Shown piece after piece: positions 32,566-40,610 of a stretch of 45,210 nucleotides of DNA. Numbering within the stretch: position 1 is the stretch's first letter; every line of letters begins with the position of its first letter. Position numbers and translations under genes: made by a program. Where the stretch lies: the NCBI GenBank assembly GCA_902478605.1, contig CABSLQ010000021.1, positions 1 through 45,210 on the forward strand, given 5' to 3'. The DNA comes from an uncultured Oscillospiraceae bacterium (GTDB lineage: Bacteria; Bacillota; Clostridia; Oscillospirales; Acutalibacteraceae). The notes under the pieces were generated by a model, which was not told where the DNA came from, made no database searches, and was given only the letters and a program-made list of their open reading frames with translations.

Positions 32566-33231
32566 TCAATGATAGTAATCGAGGCGCTTTTCCGCCAGCT
32601 TGAAGGCCACGTTGACCACAGCGTTCATCACCAGATAAAACGCGCCCGCCACAAAAATCGGCTCCACCGAAAAATACTTGCTCGTCGCGGTATTGGCCAG
32701 CTGAAAAATCTCCGCCACGCCGATGACCTGCGCCAGTGAGGTGTCCTTGACCAGCGTCATGAACTCGTTGCTCATGGGCGGCAGAATCTTTTTGACCACC
32801 TGCGGCAGCACGATGCGGAAAAAGGTATGGCTTTTGGAAAAGCCCAGTACATTGGCGGCCTCCCGCTGCCCGACGGGAACGCCTTCGATGCCGCCGCGGT
32901 AAATCTCCGCAAAATACGCGGCATAGTTGAGGGAAAAGGCCAATATGGCCGCCTGGAATCGATCCAGGCTGATTGTCACGCCCAATGCCCGGCCAATCTG
33001 ATCGGGCACAAAATAGAAAAAGATAAGCTGCAATATCAGCGGCGTACCACGCATGACCAGCAAATAGATCTGTATCAGCCAGCTCAGCGGTTTGAAGCGC
33101 GACATACGCCCGAGCGCCACCACCAGTCCCAGCGGCAGCGCAAACAGCAGGGTGAGCCCGAAAACCAGCAGCGTGGTGAGGCTGGCCTCCAGCATATTTT
33201 GTATCAGCAGCCACAATTGGGATGAATTCAT
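32566..33231 (-). CDS. Amino-acid ABC transporter permease
   Basis: A 221-residue inner-membrane permease of the HisM/GlnP group with about five helices. The EAA-type loop that contacts the ATPase is visible (GQREAANVLGFSKSHTFFRIVLPQ). The N-terminal signature ASLTTLLVFGLTLLFALPLG and VMRGTPLILQLIFF are typical. Two ATGs compete: 33243 touches AAAGGA, 33231 is 12 bases away and gives the usual N-terminus, which I chose. It is separated from the binding-protein gene by about 225 bases holding a hairpin. Confidence 0.93.
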   Translation of the reverse strand: MNSSQLWLLIQNMLEASLTTLLVFGLTLLFALPLGLVVALGRMSRFKPLSWLIQIYLLVMRGTPLILQLIFFYFVPDQIGRALGVTISLDRFQAAILAFSLNYAAYFAEIYRGGIEGVPVGQREAANVLGFSKSHTFFRIVLPQVVKKILPPMSNEFMTLVKDTSLAQVIGVAEIFQLANTATSKYFSVEPIFVAGAFYLVMNAVVNVAFKLAEKRLDYYH

Positions 33232-33456
33232 GGTGCGGGCCATTCCTTTCTTGTACTAGTCTTCCGTCCGCGGGATGGGGAACCGTATTGAAAAAGGCCG
33301 GAGCACGCTGCAATACGCCGTAATTCATACGAGGCAACATGCATAAGTATCCGTATAGAGGCAGAAATACACATTTTTTCTTCTAAAGACACGAAATGTG
33401 GGCCGTCAAACAAGGCCCACATTTCGGCTTTGTGGATCGCGTTCACCGATCTCCTT
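33232..33456 (-). other. Gap between binding protein and permease genes
   Basis: About 225 bases without a gene. It contains the hairpin at 33392-33426; the remainder is unremarkable. Confidence 0.5.
33392..33426 (-). terminator. Intercistronic hairpin after the binding-protein gene
   Basis: Perfect 13-base arms (33392-33404 and 33414-33426) with a nine-base loop, 30 bases after the stop codon. No immediate T-run follows on the minus strand. It probably protects or partly terminates the message, giving more binding protein than transporter. Confidence 0.65.
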
Positions 33457-34311
33457 TTACTCGGTCACCTTAGCGAGCTGATCCTCGTGGTTGACGTAAT
33501 ACCGCGCCACCACTTCATCGAGAATCACCGCATCGCTGCCGCCCTTGCTCAGATCGTTGAGCGCCAGCACGTTGTTGTCCACCATAATCGGCGCGCCGCC
33601 CTTGAGGCTGGCCTTCACGTCGGGCTTGCCGTCGAGTGCTTCCACCGCGGAGGAACCGCTCTGCAGCACCACCGACTTGTCTTTCAGATCTGCCAGTGTC
33701 TGGATATCGGAATCCTCCATCACCACCACGACCTGCCGGTTCACCATATACGGCTCGGACAGGGTGAGCGCCGCCTCGCGATCGGCGGTTTTGGTGAAGC
33801 CGTTCCACAGGCAGTCCACCTTGCCCTCGTTAAGCATGTTGACATTGGCTTTCCAATCAATCGGCGAGGGGGACAGTTCAACGCCCAGCTTCTCGCACAC
33901 CGCGCGGGCCACATCGACGTCAAACCCGACAATCTCCCAATTGTCATCGCGGAAACCCATGGGCGGGAACGCCTCGTCCATACCCATGACCAGCTCGCCG
34001 GCCTCCTTGACCTTCTGGAGTGAATCATCGGTGGCTTCCGTCTCGGTATAGGTGTCCGGCACGATGATCTTGTCCTCGCCGAACCATTTCGTGCTGATTT
34101 CGGCCAGGGTACCGTCATTTTTCAATTCGACAAGCGCCTTCATCACGGCATTGCGCAGGCTTTCGTTTCCTTTTTTAAAGCCGATGACGTACTCCTCATC
34201 CGCCAGCGTCTCGTCCAGAATCCGATACCCTTTCTGCGCATTGCCGCCGCAGCCCGCCAGAAGCAGGACCGCCATCAACGACGCCAGAACAACCGCCATG
34301 ATTTTCTTCAT
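33457..34311 (-). CDS. Lipoprotein amino-acid-binding protein with circularly permuted domain order
   Basis: A 284-residue type II solute-binding lipoprotein (signal 1-20, lipobox LLAGC with C21). Unusually, residues 28-84 (YRILDETLADEEYVIGF through DGTLAEISTKWFGED) match the segment that normally forms the C-terminus of this family. The normal N-terminal segment begins only at about 97 (SLQKVKEAGELVMGMDEAFPPMGF), with FTKTADREAALTLSEPYM and DAVILDEVVARYY in the usual order after it. The protein then stops at VNHEDQLAKVTE, where the normal C-terminal segment should follow. Hence the order is C-block, N-block, middle. The ATG at 34311 is preceded by GAGGGAG; a TTG at 34317 is less likely. It delivers an amino acid to the permease/ATPase downstream. 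Confidence 0.88.
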   Translation of the reverse strand: MKKIMAVVLASLMAVLLLAGCGGNAQKGYRILDETLADEEYVIGFKKGNESLRNAVMKALVELKNDGTLAEISTKWFGEDKIIVPDTYTETEATDDSLQKVKEAGELVMGMDEAFPPMGFRDDNWEIVGFDVDVARAVCEKLGVELSPSPIDWKANVNMLNEGKVDCLWNGFTKTADREAALTLSEPYMVNRQVVVVMEDSDIQTLADLKDKSVVLQSGSSAVEALDGKPDVKASLKGGAPIMVDNNVLALNDLSKGGSDAVILDEVVARYYVNHEDQLAKVTE

Positions 34312-34373
34312 ACGCAACTCCCTCTATTCGTATGTGTATTGCTTTCGGTGTCTTTCGACACATGTACCTGCAT

Positions 34374-34403
34374 ATTATAACACCACCATGCTACCAAAGT
34401 AAA
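34374..34403 (-). promoter_or_regulatory. Promoter of the amino-acid importer operon
   Basis: Minus strand: perfect -10 TATAAT (34374-34379), 18-base spacer, -35 TTTACT (34398-34403). The leader also holds a TGTCG/CGACA inverted repeat near 34350-34361. Confidence 0.65.
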
Positions 34404-34562
34404 GTGGCAAAATTCTATAAAGATACGTTCCCTCTTTCTTTCGCCTCCTGTTATATATGCGATTTTCAAAGAAAATACGAGATATTCTTTAAAAACAAGA
34501 GTAATCAGGAGATAAATGCGATTTATTTACCTTTTATCCTATCCGCTATTCCCCCGTCGCCT
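34404..34562. other. A/T-rich divergent intergenic region
   Basis: About 160 bases of distinctly A/T-rich sequence between the divergent importer and DUF1836 promoters, with no gene. It could hold regulator sites; none is recognisable beyond a short AAATGCGATTT near-palindrome around 34512. Confidence 0.4.
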
Positions 34563-34591
34563 TTGAAGTTCACATGACCATGTGATATAAT
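34563..34591 (+). promoter_or_regulatory. Sigma-A promoter of the DUF1836-NfeD-flotillin unit with embedded palindrome
   Basis: -35 TTGAAG (34563-34568), 17-base spacer, perfect -10 TATAAT (34586-34591). The spacer consists almost wholly of TCACATG-AC-CATGTGA (34570-34585), a perfect 7-2-7 inverted repeat that would let a dimeric repressor block RNA polymerase. Confidence 0.78.
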
Positions 34592-34638
34592 CTATCCGAA
34601 CTCAAAAAGATGTCGAACGAGCTTAAGAAGTAGGTGAC

Positions 34639-35223
34639 ATGAACATGACACATCCATACCTGCCTGGCACGGTGCTGCCTCTTCCGGAAGGGGAAACGGA
34701 CAATGCCTTTGCCCTGCTCGAACCGGTGTTTGCGGTATCGGGCGGCGGCCTGCTGCTGTCCCAGCTGACCGAAATGACGGGGCTGAGTCCCACCACCATC
34801 CAGAACTGGGTCAAACGGGGCTGGGTTTCCAAGCCAGTGAATAAGAAGTACAGCGAAGTGCAGGTGGCGCGCATTCTGCTCATCAACCTGCTGCGCCCGG
34901 CCATGCAGCTCGAGCGTATCGCCGCCCTGCTCGCCTGCGTCAACGGCAGCGTGGAGGATCGGGCGGACGACATCATTCCCGAGCCGGCCCTGTACAACCT
35001 GGTCTGTGCCGGTCTTTTCGCACTCCGGCGTCAAAAACGCGTGGATCACGAGTCGGTCATAACCCTCATCGATGCGCAGCTTGAGGGTTATGAGGGACCC
35101 GTGCCCGGTGCAAAGGAACGTCTCGCCAATGCCCTGGCGGTGATGCTGCTCAACATTGCAGCCGCCGCCCTGATGCAGCAGGCGGACGCCCTTTTCGACC
35201 ATATGCAGCACGGTCCTGCATGA
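34639..35223 (+). CDS. DUF1836 domain protein, MerR-like transcriptional regulator
   Basis: A 194-residue cytoplasmic protein. A winged-helix/MerR-like DNA-binding segment is at about 38-80 (LLLSQLTEMTGLSPTTIQNW, then VKRGWVSKPVNKKYSEVQVA), followed by a helical DUF1836-type region (ILLINLLRPAMQLERIAALL) and a helical C-terminus. DUF1836 proteins of Firmicutes are thought to be regulators but are uncharacterised. The palindrome inside its own promoter suggests autoregulation (inference). It lies 51 bases before the NfeD gene on the same strand, with no terminator visible between. Confidence 0.82.
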   Translation: MNMTHPYLPGTVLPLPEGETDNAFALLEPVFAVSGGGLLLSQLTEMTGLSPTTIQNWVKRGWVSKPVNKKYSEVQVARILLINLLRPAMQLERIAALLACVNGSVEDRADDIIPEPALYNLVCAGLFALRRQKRVDHESVITLIDAQLEGYEGPVPGAKERLANALAVMLLNIAAAALMQQADALFDHMQHGPA

Positions 35224-35274
35224 TTTCAGGCCTGAACCTCATGCGGCAAATTCATCTTGGAAAGGAAGGTACCT

Positions 35275-35934
35275 ATGCTTGACTGGTGGAATTCCCTGCC
35301 GCTGCTGCAGCAGCTTCTGTATGTCGTGGCGATACCCGCGACCCTCATTCTTCTGATTCAGACCATCCTGACCCTCATCGGCATCGGCCATGACGGCGGC
35401 GCCGAGGTGGATCATGACGGCAGCATCGATCACGACGGCAGTCTGGACCACGGCCACTGCATCGATCACGATGCGGGCCAGCACGAAACCTCCCATGACA
35501 GCGGACTGCAGCTGCTGACGCTGCGGGGAATCGTCGCCTTCTTCACCATGTTCGGCTGGGTGGGCATCGCCCTGCTGGATATGGGCGTGCCGGCCCTCAT
35601 CGCCATTCCCCTCGCGGTGGTCTGCGGTGCCATTGCCCTGTTTCTGGTGGCCATTTTGCTGCACCTGCTTATGGGCATGCAGCAGAGCGGCAACCTCGAT
35701 ATGCGCAACGCCATCGGCCTGGAGGGTGAGGTTTATGTCCCCATCTCCCCGCAGATGAAGGGCAAGGTCAACGTCATCCTGCAGGAACGGCTGACCGAGC
35801 TGGACGCCATCTGCCTTGACCATTCTCTGAAGACCGGGCAGCGTGTGCGCATCACCGGCATGACCGGCGACGACGTGGCAGTGGTCGTTCCCCTGGACGA
35901 AACCGCACCGCCGGCACCGTGGACAACACCGTAA
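35275..35934 (+). CDS. NfeD-like membrane protein with His/Asp-rich loop
   Basis: A 219-residue protein: one helix at about 14-37, then a His/Asp-rich stretch (39-75) with repeated DHDGS units holding eight His and nine Asp, two or three helices at about 88-140, and a C-terminal OB-fold NfeD domain (about 150-210, GLEGEVYVPISPQMKGKVNV, then GQRVRITGM). NfeD proteins partner flotillins in membrane microdomains. The His/Asp stretch could bind divalent metal (inference). AAGGAAGG precedes the ATG at 35275; six upstream codons are rejected because they contain this site. Confidence 0.88.
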   Translation: MLDWWNSLPLLQQLLYVVAIPATLILLIQTILTLIGIGHDGGAEVDHDGSIDHDGSLDHGHCIDHDAGQHETSHDSGLQLLTLRGIVAFFTMFGWVGIALLDMGVPALIAIPLAVVCGAIALFLVAILLHLLMGMQQSGNLDMRNAIGLEGEVYVPISPQMKGKVNVILQERLTELDAICLDHSLKTGQRVRITGMTGDDVAVVVPLDETAPPAPWTTP

Positions 35935-36017
35935 GGCAGGTCCTGTCCACCGGTCGCATTCCCCGCAAATTGTATGCAAGGGGCTTGTCCCCTGAAAATG
36001 AAAAAGGAGTGTAGAGT

Positions 36018-37475
36018 ATGTTTCATCCCCTGCTTGCGGCTTCCATCCCCGGTTCGGTTGTGGTGGCCATCGTGGTCGCGGTGCTGCTGGCGTTCAGCCT
36101 GCTGCTGTTCTTCATCTCCCGCTACCGCCGCTGCCCCTCCGACAAGGTTATGGTCATCTACGGCCGTGTCGGCCAGAACAAGGACGGTACCGCCCGCTCG
36201 GCCAAATGTATCCACGGCGGCGCCGCCTTCATCAAGCCGATTGTCCAGGCGTATGAATACCTTGACCTGACCCCCATGTCTATCAGCGTGGATCTGAAAA
36301 ACGCGCTGTCCCGGCAGAATATCCGCATCGACGTGCCCGCCCGCTTCACCGTCGGCATTTCGACCGAACCGGGCACCATGCAGAACGCCGCCGAGCGCCT
36401 GCTGGGCCTCAAGCTGGCGGAAATTCAGGAACTGGCCAAGGACATCATCTTCGGACAGATGCGCCTGATCATCGCCACCATGCAGATCGAGGAGATCAAC
36501 ACCGACCGCGATAAATTCCTGGAAGCGGTTTCCGCCTGCGTGGAAAGCGAGCTGCGTAAAATCGGCCTGCGCCTTATCAACGTGAACGTGACCGACATCA
36601 GCGACGAGTCGGGATACATCGAAGCACTGGGTAAGGAAGCGGCCGCCAAGGCCATCAACGAGGCCCGTATTCAGGTGGCCGAACGCAACCGCGAAGGTTC
36701 CATCGGTGAAGCAAACGCCGTACGCGACCAGCGTGTATCGGTCGCCGCGGCCAACGCCACCGCCGTGGACGGCGAAAACAAGGCGAAGGCTGACGTGGCC
36801 AATTCGGACGCCACCCGCCGCGAGCTGGAAGCCGACGCACTGCGCCGCGCCGTGACGGCCGAAAAGCTGGCCGAGGCCAAGGCGAAGGAAGAAGCCTACA
36901 CCGCGCAGCAGGTGGCCGAGAAGGCGCGTGCCGCCCTGGAACTGGCCACCCAGCAGGCCGACATCATCGTCAACGCCCAAATCGAAAAAGAGAAAAAGGT
37001 GCTCGAGGCGGAAGCCGAAGCGGAGCAAACCCGCCGTCTCGCCAAAGGTGAAGCGGACGCTATCCTGGCCAAGATGGAAGCGCAGGGTAATGGTATCAAA
37101 GAGATCCTCTCCAAGCAGGCCGAAGGCTTTGCGGAGCTGGTCAAGGCCGCGGGCAACGCCGACGCCGCCGTGCAGATGATGCTCGTCGACAAGATCGAGG
37201 AGCTGACCAAGATCCAGGTGGAAGCTATCAAGAACCTGAGCATCGACAAGATCACCGTGTGGGACAGCATGAACGGCAAGGACGGCAGTCCCACGACCGC
37301 CAACTTTCTCGCCGGCATGATGAAGTCCATCCCGCCCCTGAACGAAACCTTCAAGATGGCCGGTCTGCAGATCCCCTCCTTCCTTGGCAAAGAGGCGGAA
37401 AACGCGCCCGCACAGCCGGCCCCCGAAGAAGAGAACAAAACGCCGGAAGAAACCAAAGAACCGGCGGCCGAATAA
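36018..37475 (+). CDS. floT: Flotillin family (SPFH domain) membrane scaffold protein
   Basis: A 485-residue flotillin. A single N-terminal membrane helix (about 12-34) is followed by the SPFH domain (about 40-200, with VPARFTVGISTEPGTMQNAA and LRLINVNVTDISDE) and a long Ala/Glu-rich coiled coil (about 200-350) with flotillin AE/AEA repeats. It ends in a Pro/Glu-rich tail. Flotillins organise ordered membrane domains and oligomeric signalling or secretion complexes. It lies 83 bases after the NfeD gene, the typical partner. AAAGGAG precedes the ATG. Confidence 0.95.
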   Translation: MFHPLLAASIPGSVVVAIVVAVLLAFSLLLFFISRYRRCPSDKVMVIYGRVGQNKDGTARSAKCIHGGAAFIKPIVQAYEYLDLTPMSISVDLKNALSRQNIRIDVPARFTVGISTEPGTMQNAAERLLGLKLAEIQELAKDIIFGQMRLIIATMQIEEINTDRDKFLEAVSACVESELRKIGLRLINVNVTDISDESGYIEALGKEAAAKAINEARIQVAERNREGSIGEANAVRDQRVSVAAANATAVDGENKAKADVANSDATRRELEADALRRAVTAEKLAEAKAKEEAYTAQQVAEKARAALELATQQADIIVNAQIEKEKKVLEAEAEAEQTRRLAKGEADAILAKMEAQGNGIKEILSKQAEGFAELVKAAGNADAAVQMMLVDKIEELTKIQVEAIKNLSIDKITVWDSMNGKDGSPTTANFLAGMMKSIPPLNETFKMAGLQIPSFLGKEAENAPAQPAPEEENKTPEETKEPAAE

Positions 37476-37486
37476 CCCCGCATACC

Positions 37487-37517
37487 GATGCCCCCAGCCG
37501 CAGCGGCCGGGGGCATC
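37487..37517 (+). terminator. Probable terminator of the flotillin operon
   Basis: Arms GATGCCCCC (37487-37495) and GGGGGCATC (37509-37517) with inner GGCC pairing, followed by ACAATTTTG. It starts 12 bases after the stop codon. Confidence 0.7.
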
Positions 37518-37600
37518 ACAATTTTGTGGGGCGGAAAGCCCGGATGGTTGCCCGGCGCGTGCTTGCCTCCTCTTTTTCCCGCCGCCTTTTTGACAGATGA

Positions 37601-37633
37601 ACGCCGCCCCGGCCGAAACAGCCGGGGCGGCGT
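37601..37633. terminator. GC-rich hairpin between flotillin and serpin genes
   Basis: Perfect 13-base arms ACGCCGCCCCGGC and GCCGGGGCGGCGT with a seven-base loop. No good T-run is present on either strand; it lies 70 bases after the serpin stop codon and may end that transcript. Confidence 0.55.
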
Positions 37634-37702
37634 CTTGTGTTATGGAAAGTCTTTGACGGCATTGCCCGCGACCGGTTTCCGCTGCGGGCGCCGTTCGCTT
37701 TT

Positions 37703-39154
37703 TTATACCGCCTGCGGCTGGTTCACCATGCCGCCAAAAAGCACGGCGCCCGTCACGTCGTCCACCAGCGCGCAGAAGAAGGGCCGATCCAGGCAGATGG
37801 TTTTCACCTCATCCGGGTTGGGCCGGGCGCTGGCCGCCGTCATCAAAACGGCCGCAGCGGAGGCGGCAAGCACCCCTTTTTCGTCCATCTCCAGCTCGGT
37901 GCGGTGGATCACCCTCTCCATATACGGTTCCAGCCCGCTCTTACCGTCCGCCATGCGGGAAAAATCTGCCTGGCCCTGCCGGAAGGCCGCCTGTATACCC
38001 ATCGCCTGCAGCACGTCGTTCAGCTCTCCGTCGTAGGACAGCCGGCATTTCGGCACCGTCAAATTGAGCCGCGCCGCCTTGTCCCCGCATTGCGCCACGG
38101 TGCGCAGCTCTTTTGCCGTCAGGCTCCGGAACCACCTGTCCAGCACCGCCGTCCCCTCCTCCTTGGGCAGCACAAAGAGCATCGACGCATCCGCTTCGGC
38201 AAACGCCAGGCGGGTGGCCTGCACCTCGTCGTCCTCGTAATAGGGCGCCCCGATTCTGGAGGTGTGCATCAGCGGCAGGGTCACCGCCTCCTGCGCCCCG
38301 TGGAAAGTGCCTGCCTGCGGTTCCGGGAAGGGCTCTTCCCACTGCCCCTCAAAGAGCAGCGTGTTGACCAATACCATCAGGCCGTCGGGATTCAGCGGTT
38401 CCTTCAGCAAATCGCGGATCCGCCCCGCCGTATTGCCCCACACCCACAAATTGATCTCCTTTTGCAGCGCATCGTCAAAGGACCCGGCGGCCAGCCGGGC
38501 ACCAAAATACTCCCGGTTGACGGCGGTGAAAGCAGGCAGGATATCCGATGCCATCTTTTGATTGACCCAGATGCCGTTAGCCAGCCGGAACTGCTTCTCG
38601 TTCAGCCGGGACTGCAGATCGCGGCAGCCGCGGTTCAGCGCACTGCCGTCCGACACGCCCAGCGCCGCGTATAGCTCCTCCGCCGTTTTACCGGCCGCCC
38701 CGTTTGTCACCATGCCCAGCGCGAGATACACGCTGGCCGGCGACACGAACCCGTTTTGGCCCTCCAGCTGGGCGCGCTGCATGAACTCCAGCGCAAACGC
38801 ATCGTAGCCCGCCGCAAAATCGTTGGAAAGAGCCGCGGCCGGCTCCAGCCCCCTAAGCCGGCCCGGCGGCTGCCCCGTCATATCGTCGTGTACCGTGACA
38901 GCGGTCCGGGTGGCTTTTGACATGGTGGTGGCGGGCTCCGTCGAGTTTTGGATCGTGCGGACCGTCTCAGTGGTGCGCACCGCATCGGTTGTCTGCGCTG
39001 CGTCCGCCGCTTCCCCGGCCGTCGGTTCCGTTGCCGCGGCGGAGAGGGTCGTCTGCGGCGGCCCGCTTTTTCCCGGCGCCGGTGTGCCGCAGGCCGCGCA
39101 CCCCAGCAGCAGCGCCGCCGCGCCGAGCAGGCCCCCCCATCGCGTCTTGTTCAT
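37703..39154 (-). CDS. Lipoprotein serpin (serine protease inhibitor) A
   Basis: A 483-residue serpin. Residues 1-22 are a lipoprotein signal (lipobox-like LLLGCAAC). A Thr/Ala-rich linker of about 80 residues follows, then a serpin domain of about 370 residues (NGFVSPASVYLALGMVTNGA, ANGIWVNQ, VLVNTLLFEGQWEEPF). The reactive centre loop is intact: hinge DEKGVLAASAAA, then VLMTAASARPNP, with shutter DRPFFCAL and GAVLFGGM at the end. By counting from the hinge Glu, P1-P1' falls near Ala-Ser, which suggests an elastase-like target (inference). It lies 17 bases after serpin B and is cotranscribed. It would sit on the cell surface and trap host or microbial serine proteases. Confidence 0.95.
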   Translation of the reverse strand: MNKTRWGGLLGAAALLLGCAACGTPAPGKSGPPQTTLSAAATEPTAGEAADAAQTTDAVRTTETVRTIQNSTEPATTMSKATRTAVTVHDDMTGQPPGRLRGLEPAAALSNDFAAGYDAFALEFMQRAQLEGQNGFVSPASVYLALGMVTNGAAGKTAEELYAALGVSDGSALNRGCRDLQSRLNEKQFRLANGIWVNQKMASDILPAFTAVNREYFGARLAAGSFDDALQKEINLWVWGNTAGRIRDLLKEPLNPDGLMVLVNTLLFEGQWEEPFPEPQAGTFHGAQEAVTLPLMHTSRIGAPYYEDDEVQATRLAFAEADASMLFVLPKEEGTAVLDRWFRSLTAKELRTVAQCGDKAARLNLTVPKCRLSYDGELNDVLQAMGIQAAFRQGQADFSRMADGKSGLEPYMERVIHRTELEMDEKGVLAASAAAVLMTAASARPNPDEVKTICLDRPFFCALVDDVTGAVLFGGMVNQPQAV

Positions 39155-39171
39155 CTCTCGCCTCTCCTCTC

Positions 39172-40587
39172 TTATTGGTGCGGCTGGCTGACCGCGCCGC
39201 CGAACAGCACCGCACCCGTGGCGTTGTCCACGATTGCGCAGAAGAAGGGTCGATCGAGCCGCATCACCTTGCCCTCGTCCTCGGGCGGCCGGAGCGCGAC
39301 GCCTCGCAGCGTCACGCCGGTGGCCGCCGCCGCGAGCACACCCTTTTCATCCATCTCCAGCTCGGTACGGTGCGGCACGTCGCCGATATACACCCCGCCG
39401 TCGGCCGTCAGGCGGCTGAAATCCGCCCGGCCCGCGTCGAATGCCGCCTGTATGACCATTTCCTGCAGCGGACCGGCCAGGCTTTCGTCATAGGACAGCT
39501 TGCAGCGCGGCACGGTCAGTTCCAGCTTGGGCGTGGTGTCCGTACTGCTGACAAGGGCACGCAGCTGCTCCGCCGTCAGGTTCTTTATCCAGCTGTCCAG
39601 CGCCGCGGCTCCTTCCGTTTTGGGCAGCACAAAGAGCATGGACACATCCGCCTGGCTGAAGGGCACCCGCGTCGCCTGCACCTGCGCATCCTCATAATAG
39701 GGCTTGCCCACCAGCATCCGGTACATAAAGGGCAGTGTCACGTCCTCCTGTGCACCGTGGAAAATACTTTCTTCCACCTTGGTAAAGGGCACCTGCCAGG
39801 CGTCCTCGAAAAGCAGCGTGTTGACCAGCACCATCCGGCCCTCGGGATCCAGCGGTTCCTTCAGCAAATCGCGGATGCGTCCCGCCGTGTTGTCCGCTAC
39901 CCAGCTGTTTATCTCCTTCGTCAGCGCGGCGTCAAAGGGGGCGGCGGTCAACTGCGCGCCAAAATACTCCCGGTTGGCGGCGATGAAAGCGGGCAGGATA
40001 TCCCTCGCCTTCTCCTGGTTTATCCAGATGCCGTTGGCCAGCCGGAAGGTGTTGTCGGTCAGCCGGGACTGCAGATCGCGGCAGCCGCGGTTCAGCGCGT
40101 CGCCGTCGGTCACCCCCAGCGCCGCATACAGCTCCTCCGCTGTTTTACCGGCCGCTCCGTTTGCCGTCATGCCCAGCGCCAGATACACGCTGGCCGGTGA
40201 CACAAACCCGTTTTTCCCCTCCTGCTGGGTGCGCTGTATGAGTTCCAACGCAAACCCGTCGTATCCGTCCGCAAAGGTCTTGGAAAAAGCCGCAACCGGC
40301 TCCAGCCCCTGCAGGCGTCCTTCTTTCGGGCTCTCCGTATCGGTGCCCTGCGCCGCGGAACCCGCCTGGGTGGTGTTGGCGGCGGTGGTCTCGGCCTGGG
40401 TGGTGTGCGCCGGGACAGTGCCGGTCGTTTCGGCCGCAGACGTGTCTGTCTGCGCCGCCGCGCTTTCCGGCGCGCCGGTCGTTCCCGGCGCCGGCGCTCC
40501 GCACGCCGCACACCCCACAAGCAGCGCCATGGCACACAGCGCCGCGGCCATCGTGGTACCTGGTTGTCTTTGGATTCTCCGTTTCAT
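39172..40587 (-). CDS. Lipoprotein serpin (serine protease inhibitor) B
   Basis: A 471-residue tandem paralogue of serpin A: lipoprotein signal with lipobox-like LLVGC, Thr/Ala-rich linker, and serpin domain with nearly identical stretches (NGFVSPASVYLALGMTANGA, LNRGCRDLQSRL). The hinge DEKGVLAAAATGV is the more canonical of the two, followed by TLRGVALRPPED. Counting from the hinge Glu places P1 near Val, with an Arg two residues before it. Target preference should therefore differ from serpin A. AGGAGGG precedes the ATG; first gene of the pair, behind the promoter at 40611-40639. Confidence 0.95.
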   Translation of the reverse strand: MKRRIQRQPGTTMAAALCAMALLVGCAACGAPAPGTTGAPESAAAQTDTSAAETTGTVPAHTTQAETTAANTTQAGSAAQGTDTESPKEGRLQGLEPVAAFSKTFADGYDGFALELIQRTQQEGKNGFVSPASVYLALGMTANGAAGKTAEELYAALGVTDGDALNRGCRDLQSRLTDNTFRLANGIWINQEKARDILPAFIAANREYFGAQLTAAPFDAALTKEINSWVADNTAGRIRDLLKEPLDPEGRMVLVNTLLFEDAWQVPFTKVEESIFHGAQEDVTLPFMYRMLVGKPYYEDAQVQATRVPFSQADVSMLFVLPKTEGAAALDSWIKNLTAEQLRALVSSTDTTPKLELTVPRCKLSYDESLAGPLQEMVIQAAFDAGRADFSRLTADGGVYIGDVPHRTELEMDEKGVLAAAATGVTLRGVALRPPEDEGKVMRLDRPFFCAIVDNATGAVLFGGAVSQPHQ

Positions 40588-40610
40588 AAGCGCCCTCCTA
40601 TCCGCTCTTT

